Position numbers and translations under genes: made by a program. Below the pieces are notes generated by a model, which made no database searches, was not told the DNA's origin, and saw only the letters and a program-made list of their open reading frames with translations. Below are positions 10,308 through 21,574 of a stretch of 64,000 nucleotides of DNA, one piece after another; position 1 is the first letter of the stretch; each line of letters opens with the position of its first letter. This DNA comes from Zea mays. Lineage: Eukaryota > Streptophyta > Magnoliopsida > Poales > Poaceae. The DNA lies in contig NC_050097.1 in the NCBI RefSeq assembly GCF_902167145.1, forward strand, positions 233,201,034-233,265,033, in the 5' to 3' direction.

Positions 10308-11743
10308 GCTGCTGTACCCTGAGTGTCAAACTGTCGTAGAGCTGCATCCTCGGCCTGAGAGTCAAACACAGAAGCAGAAGCTGGCACTGGAATCTCAGGA
10401 GCAGGGCGGTAAGATCCAAACACAAGGCGTGAGGCCTCAAGAGTGCTCTGAAATCGAGGTGGCTGAATCAGCTGCGCAAAGATGTGGCATAAGTAGTGAG
10501 CATAAGGTAACTGCCGACGAGCACGAATCCCATCCAGAACAGTGTCCTCGATCTCACAGATCAGGAAGTCCACAACATCAAACTCAGAGTGGGATACCAG
10601 GGCACCAAGGAGCCAAAGCTGAATATGAGTGGTAGCCTCCCTGTATCCCATCCTTGGCAGGAGTGTCCGTCTGACGAGCTCATATAAGTACTTCGCTGCT
10701 GTAGTAAAGTCTGCTGGAGAACGTCGCGACCCATCTGTGAAAGGCGGGCGGAACAGAGCCGCGACGTGAGCTGTCCCTGGAGCTACACCGCCGTGAGGGC
10801 GACGTGGAGGATCTGAAGTGCCGTAGCAGAGGCTGTGAAGGCGAGTCGTCGACTCAGGGAATCCAAATAGCTGTCGGATCTGACTGGCAGTGATCGTGAC
10901 ATCCTTGCGCTCAAAGCGGAACCTCATCCAATGATGATCCGGGTCAATCCAAACAGAGGCGTAGAAGACGCGGACCCACTCCTCAACATATCTGCCGCTG
11001 ATAGTCAGAAGGGTCAGTAGGCCAGGCAGATAGGTGAGATGCGCCTCAGACTTAGCACCGGCTGCAAGCAGAAAAGCTGGAAGATCCAAGAGGCGGTGCA
11101 CACGCAGCGCAATCTGAGCAGACAACTGAGCCCTGAAGAATGACTCCTGAATCCGTGTGCTGAAAAGAACTCCTGCTGCTGGGTCTCTCTGAGCTGGCAG
11201 CCAAGACTCCACGGGTACGTACCGGAATCGACGTACCCGGGCTGCAGTAGCACGCTGAAGATCAAACAGACGAGGATCCGAAACCAGAGGACGGACCTCA
11301 GTCTCATCACGCTCCCGGAAGCGAGGTGGAGGGACAGGTGGAGCAGAAGCGGGAGCGGGAGCAGGGGTAGCAGTGGAAGCTGGCGTAGTGCTGGTAGTGG
11401 GTATGGCGGTGGAGGTGGATGGAGCAATAGGAGTGACTGGAGCAGGCAGAGTGGGTGGCGGAGTGGAAGCGGAGGTGTGAGTGGAGGAGCGAGACCGGGA
11501 GGCGAGACGACGAGCACGGAAAGCAATCTGATCTGATGGAATATCCGGCTGATCTCCAAGTGCTGCCTGCGCAGCGGCTGCTGCAGCTGCTGCTGCTGCA
11601 CGAGCCTCTCTGTCCGAACGCCGCTTCTTGCGGCCTTCCTGCTGCTCCAAAAAGACAGTCTTGCTCTTCACCTGCCTGAAGGGCCGACGAGGGTCCTCGT
11701 CATCGCCACCCCCTGACGCCGACGCATTCTTCGTGCGCGGCAT
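9557..11743 (-). CDS. E5 extra ORF in env-like position, 728 aa, function unknown
   Basis: Uninterrupted frame from the ATG at 11743. N-terminus: basic (KKRRSDREAR), then an alanine run. Residues ~70-165 are Pro/Ser/Thr-rich. Residues ~190-440 look globular, with DPDHHWMRFRFERKDVTIT, RQLFGFPES and YREATTHIQLWLLGALV, resembling the plant transposon/Athila ORF1-type domain. Then come an Asp run, a Gln-rich coiled coil with three QTLTQQQ repeats (~residues 525-610) and a Pro-rich tail. I see no signal peptide or clear membrane segment, so envelope function is not supported by sequence. It lies downstream of pol on the same strand, where other Sireviruses carry env-like frames. E4, the other Sirevirus here, lacks it. 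Being open while gag is broken suggests recent insertion, not proven selection. Confidence 0.8.
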
Positions 11744-13375
11744 CCTGAACTAATGTCTGCAAATGAGATAGAGAGACTAAGCACAGAGCAAAAGTGACCG
11801 ATAGATTTAGCAAAGAGTGAGATGTCTACCTGGAAAGCTCACACGAGAGGTGACGATCCAGGCAGGACGAGAGACGGCACACGGTCACACAAGGTCACTG
11901 AAATGACAGAAGAGGTGAGCACGTATTAGTCACATAGTCATAAGCATATGAAATGTGAATAAATACATACACAGAGAGATATGGCACGGGACGGGACGAT
12001 CAAGAAGTCAAATAGTGACATAGGATGATTGGAATTCGAATTGAGGCACGAAACGATATGGGATTGAGCCGATACTTCACGAATAGGTTTATATAGGTCA
12101 ATATGAGTGAAGTGTGTGCTTGGTTTGAATTTAGGCGAAGAAATACGGTTTTGGGCACTCAGCTCGGAAACGATCGCGCAAAACGAGAATTTTGGTGAAA
12201 TTTAAGCCTGGGATCTCGGATTGGCGTGAAATTTGGCAAGTAGGTTACTGGAAGTGTGGTGAAGGTGCCTGAAAAATTTGGGTTCAATTGGAGCAAGTTT
12301 GGCTGGTTTGGGCATTTCACCGAGCACATGGTGTGCGGGGAGTTAGGGTTTTAGGAATATGGCCATTTGAGGTAGGAATACCCTCCCGAAGGAGCCAAGG
12401 ACCTGCAGGGATATGAAATAGGGACAAGGGAACACAATCCACCAACTGGATGCATGGGATTTCACAGAAATTTGAAACGGGTACACAGGGGTGGTGCACA
12501 GCCAAAGAGACAGAGAGGAAGGGAGAGGGGAACTTAGGGGGAAGAGGTGAGCCTGCTCACCGAGAGGGAGAGGGCGAGCCCGGGCACACGATCGCCGGAG
12601 CACGGAGGTCGCCGGAGAGAGGAGGTCGTCGGCGGGCGCTGGGAAATCGCTAGAGACAGAGGAGGAGACAGAGCGCGCGACCAGGAAAAGAATGCCTCTG
12701 GCCCGGACGGGCTGGAGGCCTTTTTTTTTTAAAACGCGAGATGGGCGCACCGGACAGTCTACAGTGCCTGTCCGGTGCACACCGGACAGCGCACAGTAGC
12801 TGTCCGGTGAACCACCGGACACCGCACAGAGAAAATGGATTTTAGCGCGCGGCTGCCGGTGCACCGGACATTGCACAGTGCAGTGTCCGGTGCACACCGG
12901 ACTGTCCGGTGAGCCCAGACAGAGGGGAGTTTGGAAAATTTTAAATTTTTCTATCTAACTCCTAACCAAACCAAATCCCAACTTATAATCACACAAAATA
13001 ACACTTGTTGGGACAGGTATTGGCACCCTCATATACTTTTCAAAATATTTTGCCATAGGCTAGATAATTTTTAGAGAAAATAGGCAAATGGTGAAATTTG
13101 CATTTGGACTTGCACTAGGGGTTATCAAGAGTGATTTGAGTTTTGAATACTCCCCCTAAGTGCAGTACCTCATGCATATTTCAAGAACCAATAATTGCAT
13201 GAAAAGTAAGAATTTAAGTGTTAAAAGCTTAAAAACTAAGACTTGTCAGGTTTGACCCGAGTTAAGCTTTTTCACTCGCTTTATTGGCGGTTATCTCAAC
13301 TAGGTTAGACAAGTCCTAGATGCAATACAAGGAATTTAAATATGCAATGCACGCTTGACAACACCATTTGACATT
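11744..13375 (-). other. E5 spacer between pol and extra ORF, with LTR-like palindromes
   Basis: 1.6 kb without a credible gene. At 12748-12915 it holds a cluster of ACCGGACA...TGTCCGGT palindromes like those in the LTR, on the upstream side of the 728-codon frame. A T run lies at 12721-12730. A polypurine-type run is near 13150. The cluster could be a promoter-like or regulatory region for the downstream frame (inference), or LTR-derived sequence captured in the past. Confidence 0.6.
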
Positions 13376-16300
13376 TCACATAAAATTTCTGAGATCAAGA
13401 ATATTTAGTTCATTCCTCAACATGCAAAAGCGGGTCTTATCAAGTGGCTTAGTGAAAATATCCGCTAATTGATCTTCCGACCTCACTCCTTCTAAAATGA
13501 TATCTCCTTTAGCAACATGATCTCTAAGGAAGTGATGACGGATATCAATGTGCTTGGTGCGAGAGTGTTGTACAGGATTATTAGCAATTTTAACAGCACT
13601 CTCATTATCACACAACAAAGGTACCTTTTCTAGAACTACGCCATAGTCTAGAAGAGTTTGTTTCATATATAAAATCTGTGTGCAACAAGCACCTGCGGCA
13701 ATGTATTCCGCTTCGGCAGTTGACAAGGCAACACTATTTTGCTTTTTGGATGTCCATGAAACTAGTGATCTACCAAGCAGATGGCATCCCCCAGAAGTAC
13801 TTTTCCTATCAATTTTGCAACCGGCATAATCCGAATCGGAATAGCCAATTAAATCAAAAGTAGCTCCTTTGGGATACCACAGACCAACGCTTGTGGTGTG
13901 CCTGAGATACCTAAGAATCCTCTTAACAGCGCGAAGATGAGCTTTCTTAGGATTAGATTGGAATCTAGCACACATGCAAACACTGAACATAATATCGGGC
14001 CTAGATGCGGTAAGGTACAATAAACTACCAATCATAGAACGGTAGAGAGTTTGATTAACCGGGTTACCTCCCTCATCTAAGTCGAGATGTCCATTTGTAG
14101 GCATGGGGGTCTTGATTGGTTTGCACTTCTCCATGTTGAATCTTTTCAACAAGTCTTTGGTATACTTCTCTTGTGAGAGAAAGTTACCATCTTTCATTTG
14201 CTTGACTTGGAAGCCGAGGAAGTATGTTAGCTCACCAATCATTGACATCTCGAACTCCTTCGACATCAACTCACCAAATTCCTTGCAATGATAGTCATTT
14301 GTCGAGCCAAAGATTATATCATCAACATATACTTGACAAATGAAAATATCACCGTTATGTTTCTTTGTGAAGAGAGTTGTGTCGACGGTCCCGATTTTGA
14401 AGCCCTTTTCGATGAGGAAGTCGCGAAGACGCTCATACCAAGCCCTTGGAGCTTGCTTTAGCCCATAAAGCGCCTTGGACAACCTGTAAGCATGGTTAGG
14501 ATATCTAGGGTCTCCAAATCCAGGCGGTTGCTCAACATATACAAGTTCATTTATGAAGCCATTTAAAAATGCACTTTTTACATCCATTTGATAAAGTTTT
14601 ATATCATAGCATGATGCATATGCAAGTAGGATACGGATGGCTTCCAGTCGAGCAACCGGTGCAAAGGTCTCTCCAAAATCTAAGCCTTCAACTTGAGAGA
14701 ATCCCTTTGCAACAAGTCTTGCCTTGTTTCTTACAATCACACCTTGATCATCTTGTTTGTTTCTGAACACCCACTTTGTTCCAATGATTCTTGCATCTTG
14801 TGGGGGGTTCTCCAGGGTCCAAACTTCGTTGCGGGTGAAGTTGTTAAGTTCTTCATGCATGGCATTCACCCAGTCCGGATCCTGTAGCGCCTCATCTATA
14901 CAAGTAGGCTCAACACAAGAAACAAAAGAGTGATGTTCAATAAAATTAGCATGTTTATGTGATCGAGTAATAACCCCTTGTGAAGGACTCCCGATGATTT
15001 GGTTTTGAGGATGAGCTTGAAGTAGTGATGAGTTCCTCCTGTCAACCACTTGGGAAGAAGATCCTGGAGCATCAACATCTTCGGCTTGTACCCTTGCTTG
15101 TTCATGAGAGACAAATGTATCTTCATTTGCATGCCTCTCATCTTTTTCATCATCTTGTGGTACATTTGATGAAGAAGGCTTGTCAATGATTTGCACCTCT
15201 TCTTCATCTTCTTTTGGTTTGATAGCTCCAATAGGCATGTTCTTCATTGCTTCCCTAAGTGGCTCATCACCTACATCATCAAGATTTTCAAGTGCTCCTT
15301 GGGAGCCATTAGTCTCATCAAATTCCACATCATATGTTTCTTCTACCACGCCAGTGGCATGGTTGAATACTCGATATGCTTTGGACTTTAATGAATAACC
15401 CAAAAGAAAACCAATATCACAACGTCTTTGAAACTTCCCTAGATGATGGCGTTTTTTGTAGATGTAGCATTTGCACCCAAACACCCGGAAGAAAGAGACG
15501 TCTGGCTTTTTCCCATTTAGCAGTTCATAAGGAGTCTTCGCAAGTAGCCGGTGAGGAAATAGCCTGTTTGATGCATAGCAAGCAGTGTTGACAGCTTCGG
15601 CCCAAAACCTCTCCGGTGTGTTATACTCATCAATCATTGTTCTTGCAAGAGTGATCAAGGTCCTATTTTTCCTTTCAACAACTCCATTTTGTTGAGGTGT
15701 ATATGTGGCAGATACTTCATGCTTGATCCCAATTTCATCACAGTACTCATGAATGTTGGTGTTGTCAAATTCTTTGCCATTGTCACTTCTAATCTTCTTA
15801 ATCTTGCAATCAAATTCATTTTGTGCTTTCTTGGCAAACTTCTTGAATATAGATGCAACTTCAGATTTGTCATGGAGAAAGAACACCCAAGTGTATCTTG
15901 AGAAGTCATCAACAATCACTAGACAGTAGAGGTTGCCACCGGCACTGACATAATTTGTAGGTCCAAATAAATCCATATGAAGTAGTTCCAGTGGCCTTGA
16001 TGTTGACATGAAAGCTTTAGTGGGATGTGTATTAGCAACCTGCTTTCCAGCTTGACATGCACTGCATGGCTTGTCCTTTTCAAATACCACATCCTTTAAT
16101 CCTCTAACCATATCTTTCTTTAATACCTTCTTGAGTGTGCTCATCCCAACATGTGCAAGCCTCCTATGCCAAAGCCATCCAAGAGAAGCTTTGGTGAAGA
16201 GGCAAGTTCTTAAGTCTGCATCTTCTGAAGTGAAATCCACTAAGTAGAGGTTGTTGTATCTAAAACCCTTGAATACCATTGATTCATCATCCATTTTTGT

Positions 16301-16600
16301 TACAATAACCTCTGATGGAGTGAATAAGCATTGAAGTCCAAGATCACAGAGTTGTCCCACTGATAATAAATTGAAGCTCAAAGGTGCAACTAAGAGAACA
16401 TTTGATATTGATAAGTCATTTGAGATTGCCACCTTGCCAAGTCCTTGTACTTTTCCTTTTGAGTTGTCTCCAAATGTGATTTTATCTTGACCATCAACAT
16501 TCTCATCTAATGAGGTGAACATCCGTGGGTTGCCTGTCATATGTTGTGTGCATCCACTGTCAATAACCCAATGGCTTCCACCGGTCTTGTAGTTCACCTA
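13376..16600 (-). CDS. E5 Pol: protease, integrase, reverse transcriptase, RNase H
   Basis: An open frame of about 1073 codons. In order: aspartic protease [13 protein letters not shown] (~residues 10-22); integrase HHCC domain (HRRLAHVGM ... CSACQAGK, ~145-190) and core ([31 protein letters not shown]); RT with [10 protein letters not shown] and [10 protein letters not shown]; RNase H with [25 protein letters not shown] and the end [13 protein letters not shown]. All catalytic motifs look intact. It begins just after the gag stop at 16615 in a different phase, so Gag-Pol expression needs a frame change or a stop bypass. No internal stop is seen. Confidence 0.92.
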
Positions 16601-16614
16601 CATTCACAGACAAT

Positions 16615-18895
16615 TCAAGCTTGAGTTTTGAGGGCCCTGTATTGCATAGGACCAGTGACTCTCTCAATTAAGGACTTTGCCACCCAGATTTGTCTAGGTC
16701 TACTCTTATTTGGTGGACCTAGGAATGTGACCTTAATTTTTCCATTTGCAACCTTTCTTAGAACATAGTGAGCATTGAAAGCAAATGGTCTTGAGTGCTT
16801 AGGCAAGGGAGTTGGTGGTTTAGCCTTGCAGTTGTGGGCAAAATGACCTTCATTTCCACACTCAAAGCATTTGATAGGCTTGTGAGTCTGCTTTGGCTTG
16901 TATTGAGTGATGGCTTTTTTTGCACAAAAGCATTGTATCCAATACCACTCTTGTTATTTTTCATAACAGTGTTCATAAGCAGCTCATTTTGGAGGTATTG
17001 ACCCTTGTTGAACTTTTGCACACTTGTTGCAAGATGTTCATTTTCACTTTTTAGTTTCTTGACCTCATTCTTAAGCCTTTGATTATCCACTGCCAACTCA
17101 TTGTTGAAATCATTGTTCTCAATAGCAACTTTTCCTCTAGTAGTTGCATCAGTCAAATAATTCTTCAATTTTTGGTTGTCTAAAGTCACGACTTCAACTT
17201 TTCAGTCAATTCAGCATGTAGACTAGTTTGCTCTTCTTGAATCAAATCATCACATGAGGTTGCTACATCAAGCTTAACAACAGGGTTAATAGCCTCATGT
17301 GTTTTGCAAGATAAAAGTTCATTTTCAACAAGAAGATTGTCATGATCAAATTTAATTTGAGTATAGTCTTCCTTGATCTTAACTAGTCTATTTTGCAACT
17401 CCCTATTAGCTTCATTTAATTTGTCATATTTCTCCTTAGCATCTTTTAGGGAGTTTGTGAGCTCATTTACAGTTGATGACATAGTTTTATTTTCTTCTTT
17501 TATTTCATCACTAGCCTTTATAACTATGTCATACTTGGCATTTAAAGATTCATTTTCATTTTTCAGCCTATCACATTTAGCTTTTGACTTTCTAATGATT
17601 TGAGTATATTCTTTAAGTAAGTCAGCTAACTCATCATATGAAGGTGAAGCAAATTCTTCATCACTATCACTATCACTATCATCATCAATATTAATATCAT
17701 TTTGTACCTTTCGTTCACCCCTAGCCATGAGGCATAGGTGAGAAGTGGATGATGGCGATGGTGGTGGTGAAGAGAAGTCCCCGGCGATGGCCGCAACTTT
17801 TTCATCATCCTCTTCTTCACTTGAAGAAGATCCACTTGATGATTCGATGTCGGTGAGCCAATCACCAACAATATAGGCCTTTCCATTCTTCTTCTTGTGG
17901 AACCTCTTTTGCTTCCCATCCTTCCTCTTGAAAAATTTCTTTTCCTTCTTTTCATCATCGCTGTCATCTTCCTTCTTGCCCTTGAACTTGTTCTTCTTGG
18001 GCTTGTTGCATTGATGAGCAAGATGACCAAGCTCTCCACAGTTGTAGCAGTCCATCTCAGAAATGGGCTTTCTTTTGTTGGAAAAGAACTTCTTCTTTCT
18101 TGAATCAAATTTGATACCTTCTCTATTTAGCTTTTTCAACATCTTGGTGGTCTTCCTTACCATCAAGGCAATGTTTGCATCAAGGTCATCATCACTTGAG
18201 GACTCTTCCTCAACTTGTATTTTTGCTTTTCCTTTTCTTTCATGATTTGCTTTGAGAGCCAAATCCTTTCTTTTGGAAGATGATTCTTCTTTGTTGATGT
18301 GCATGTACATTTCATGGGCATTGATCTTTCCCAAAATTTGTGTAGGTGTGGTAACTGAAAGATCCATTTGATGTAGCACAGTGACAATGTGTCCATATTT
18401 GTCTATTGGGAGGACACTGAGAATCTTCCTCACAACATCCGGTTGTGAGATTTGAGTAAGCCCCAATCCATTGACTTCCTCTACAAGAATATTAAGTCGT
18501 GAGTACATAGCGTTTGCATTTTCATTAGCAAGCATTTCAAAAGAATTTAACTTTCGCATAGCTATGTGATATCTTTCCTCATGTTCACTTCTAGTTCCTT
18601 CGTGTAGAGCACAAATGTCCATCCACAAATCATGAGCATTTTTATGATTCCGAACTCTATTGAACACATCTTTGCAAAGGCCTCTAAAAAGGGTGTTTTT
18701 GGCCTTCGCATTCCATTTCTCATAATTGAACTCATCACCTACAAGATTTGTGGGATCTCTAGGTTGGGGAAACCCTTGTGTGGCGGCTTTATAGACACCA
18801 ATGTCTATAGCCTCTAAGTATGCTTCCATACGAATTTTCCAATAAGGAAAATCGTCACCATCAAAAACGGGAGGAGGTCCATCCCCACCGGACAT
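16615..18895 (-). pseudogene. E5 gag, two zinc knuckles, frameshifted
   Basis: The ATG at 18895 opens a 569-codon frame (MSGGDGPPPVFDGDDFPYW) with the copia gag core (WMDICALHEGTRSEHEE), a first CCHC knuckle CYNCGELGHLAHQC near 18040 and a Lys/Ser/Asp-rich, coiled-coil second half. It ends at 17186. Gag-like sequence continues in another phase (17189-16758, VDNQRLKNEVKKLKSENEH) and a third (to 16615), where a second knuckle CFECGNEGHFAHNC lies near 16850. At least two frameshifts therefore separate the first half from the gag terminus. Nucleocapsid function is expected from the knuckles. Confidence 0.85.
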
Positions 18896-18933
18896 CGTAA
18901 CTCTAGCGGTTAAGCTAATCTATGAGCAACAAG

Positions 18934-18947
18934 GCTTTGATACCAAT
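18934..18947 (-). other. E5 primer binding site (initiator-Met tRNA type)
   Basis: On the - strand ATTGGTATCAAAGC follows the 5' LTR directly, matching the TGGTATCAGAGC type used by plant copia elements with one change. Confidence 0.9.
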
Positions 18948-20442
18948 TGAAAGGATCACGATGCCCAAGAGGGGGGGTGAATTGGGCTTTTCTAAAAATC
19001 AATACTAATTAAAACCTAAGCAAGAGCTAAACAAGAGCCCAACTTCACCCCAACAACTAGCACTAAGCACATAATACTAGAAATGTAACAAAGCTAAGAT
19101 AATACTTCAAATACTTGCTAAACAAATACACAATGTAAAGTGCTTGAATTAAGTGCGGAATGTAAAGCAAAGTTTAGAAGACTCCTCCAATTTTTCCCGA
19201 GGTATCGAAGAGTCGGCACTCTCCACTAGTCCTCGTTGGAGCACCCGCGCAAGGGTATCGCTCCCCCTTGGTCCTCGCAAGAACCAAGTGCTCACTACGA
19301 GATGATCCTTTGCCACTCCGGCGCGGTGGATCCCTCGAGACCGCTTACAAACTTGAGTCGGGTCACCAACAAGATCTTCACGGTGATCACCGAGCTCTCA
19401 ACGCCACCAAGCCGTCTAGGTGATGCCGATCACCAAGAGTAACAAGCCATAGACTTTCGCTTGACCAAGAGAAGCCTAATGCAAGTGGTGTGTGCTCTAG
19501 GTGGCTCTCACTAGCGCTAATGAGGAACAAGCGCGGATTATGATTCTCTAATCTCCTCACTAGGCTTTTGGTGCTTGCAATACTCTACCAAGGTGCTGGA
19601 ATAAATGTGGGGTGCAAGACATTGAATATGGTGGGTGGAGGGGGTATAAATAGCCCTCACCCACCAACTAGCCGTTACAGGCAATGTGCTGCGCGATGGC
19701 GCACCGAACAGTCCGGTGCGCCACCGGTGCGCCAACGGTGCGCCACCGGTGCGCCAACGATCACTTCCAACGGCTAGTTCTGACACAGAGCCGTTGGACT
19801 CATGGCGCACCGGACAGTGAACAGTCCACTGTCCGGTGCACACCGGACAGTCCGGTGCGGTGTCCGGTGTGCCACTAAAATTCATCTCCGAAGGCTGCGC
19901 TCTCGGGTTTCTGCGACTGGGAAAACTCTGCTGAGGACCAGCCTGGCCCCACCTGGCAGAGGGTGCACCGGACAGTCCGGTGCACACCGGACAGTCCGGT
20001 GCCCCAAAGCCAGAAACCCTACCTCTTGTTTTTCAGCTGATTTTCAAATCGGTTTTCGCTCTAACTTGTGTGTGAGTTCTAGAGTGACACCTAGCACTGT
20101 ATATAGGTGTGATTGTGCACCAACACTACACTAGAACTCTCTTGGTCAAACTACTCATCGACAACCCCTCTTTATAGTACGGCTAAAAGAGAATAAAAGA
20201 CCTAACTAAATCGCGAGTGTCCACATCTCCTTGAAACTCGGACTCCGTAGACCTTCACCTTTTGTTCTGTCGTTTTAGCCGTCGCTTCGAGTTCTTATCT
20301 CCGGGATTGTTTTCACCGATGTAGTACTTCTACCTGTCATGCGACCTAACTTACCATTTGTCTCTGCAAAACACACGTTAGTCGCATATAATATTACGTT
20401 GTCATTAATCACTAAAACCAACCAGGGGCCTAGATGCTTTTA
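18948..20442 (-). repeat. E5 5' LTR (1495 bp)
   Basis: Runs (on +) from TGAAAGGATCACG to GATGCTTTTA; the last CA of the other copy is TA here. Carries one extra 19-bp palindrome unit around 19978-19996 relative to the 3' LTR. Followed by the target duplication GAGGG at 20443-20447. Confidence 0.95.
19645..19652 (-). promoter_or_regulatory. E5 LTR TATA box
   Basis: The - strand reads GGGCTATTTATACCCC, aligned in place with GGGCTATAAATACCCC in the E4 LTR, downstream of the same AACGGCTAG segment and palindrome cluster. This supports it as the element promoter core. Confidence 0.65.
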
Positions 20443-21574
20443 GAGGGGCCTAAGCGTTTTGCCTGCTAGATAGAATCGGGAAGAACACAAGAACACACAA
20501 GGGTTTAGAGTGGTTCGGGCCACCGGAGCGTAATACCCTACTCCATTGTGTGCTGTATTGAGCTTGAGAGCTTGTATGAACTTGTGAGTTTGAGTGAGTG
20601 TGTGTGAGCCTGAGCCTAAGTTGGGTCCTCCTTGTAACGCCGTGTGCCCTCCCTTTTATTACTCAAGGGGGGCACGTACAAGGATGCTGAGCCCCGACAT
20701 GTGGGTCCAGGGGCAAAATGGAAGGAAGCAACTACTTCCTGTAACGCCAGGGTGATCTCCGAGCGCCATAATGTCTGTGGTGCATATAGTATTGATATCC
20801 TCCGCTGCTTCCTCGGTAACGTGCGAGTGATGATGAGCATAGTGTATGCCGCAGCACAGGCGTACTGCCTGCCAACAGAATGGATAGGCACGCTGCCTGC
20901 AGGATGGCCTGGTCACCGCCCGTCAGCGGAGTGGACAGGGCACATTAAATGCTAAGGCGGCACATCACCTGCCAGTGGAGTGGACAGGGCTCATTAAATG
21001 CTGAGGTGGCACATCACCTTCCAATGGAGTAGACAGGCGGCGCGCCTTATCCGCAATAAATGCAGGGGTCGCGTGGCCCAGAGGTCTTACGCCAGGCTCC
21101 ACCTGCTGGCTTACGTCACGAGCAGTGGGCCACGTGGCAGCATCGGGTCTCCACCTGAGCAGGGAGCAGAAGCGTACACGACTTGGTCCGGACACGTGTC
21201 GGCTCCGGATCCCCGCCTGGTCTTGATTAAGGTTCGGGTACTCTTTGTCCCGGAATCTCGGGACCCTGTTGTGAGTGGCCCGAACCCCACACGGAGGGGT
21301 CCGGGACCCATCCCAGGGGCCCGGTTCGTGCCCGTGGAGGTCTTGGACCTAACCCGGAGGTCCGGTCCGTATATACAAGGGTCCGACACTTTCCCATGGG
21401 GTCCGGACCCACTGTTGATGCCTTGGAGCATATCGTCTTCTCTGGCCACGTGGTGGCCCTAGAGCCGTCCACGTGGTGGGGTCGGGTGTTGTTTGCCACG
21501 CGACTAGAGATAGCCGCGTGGGCACCGCGCCTTCATACAGTAGTAAGGGGTACCCCTGTTTTAGGGTACCGACA
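20443..21574 (-). repeat. E2 5' LTR, outer fragment
   Basis: Continues the LTR interrupted at 7641 and ends at 21574 with TAGGGTACCGACA, the reverse complement of the LTR start TGTCGGTACCCTA. A TATA-like AATAAAAGGG on the - strand lies near 20655. It is homologous to, but clearly diverged from, the E3 LTRs. Confidence 0.9.

Larger units (their letters stand above)
7642..20442 (-). mobile_element. E5: Sirevirus-type Ty1/copia retrotransposon with extra ORF
   Basis: Complete element on the - strand with LTRs 18948-20442 (5') and 7642-9118 (3'), Met-type primer site, gag, pol, a 728-codon extra frame, polypurine tracts and target duplication GAGGG. The LTRs differ by about eight substitutions, one 19-bp copy-number change of the palindrome unit and one G-run length change, so the insertion is young. 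Gag is frameshifted but pol is open. Sirevirus assignment rests on the palindromic LTR motif, multiple polypurine tracts and a frame in the env-like position. Confidence 0.93.
1..21574 (-). mobile_element. E2: Tat-lineage Ty3/gypsy retrotransposon, 3' LTR outside the window
   Basis: This element reads right to left: 5' LTR (7575-7641 plus 20443-21574, split by E5), primer binding site, gag, protease, RT, two RNase H domains, integrase, a tandem-repeat 3' region and an antisense reading frame. Its 3' LTR lies left of position 1. The outer LTR end at 21574 (rc TGTCGGTACC) interrupts the E1 protease just before its LFDTGA motif. Dual RNase H domains, the TTTGGCGCGCCAGG primer-binding region and an antisense frame downstream of pol are known Tat-lineage traits. 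Coding capacity is destroyed by many stops and frameshifts. Lineage assignment is firm; a family name is not attempted. Confidence 0.9.

Noticed and set aside
13678..18245. Many + strand frames of 60-76 codons across the E5 gag-pol
   Set aside because: Antisense shadows of the open gag-pol frame; no independent signals.
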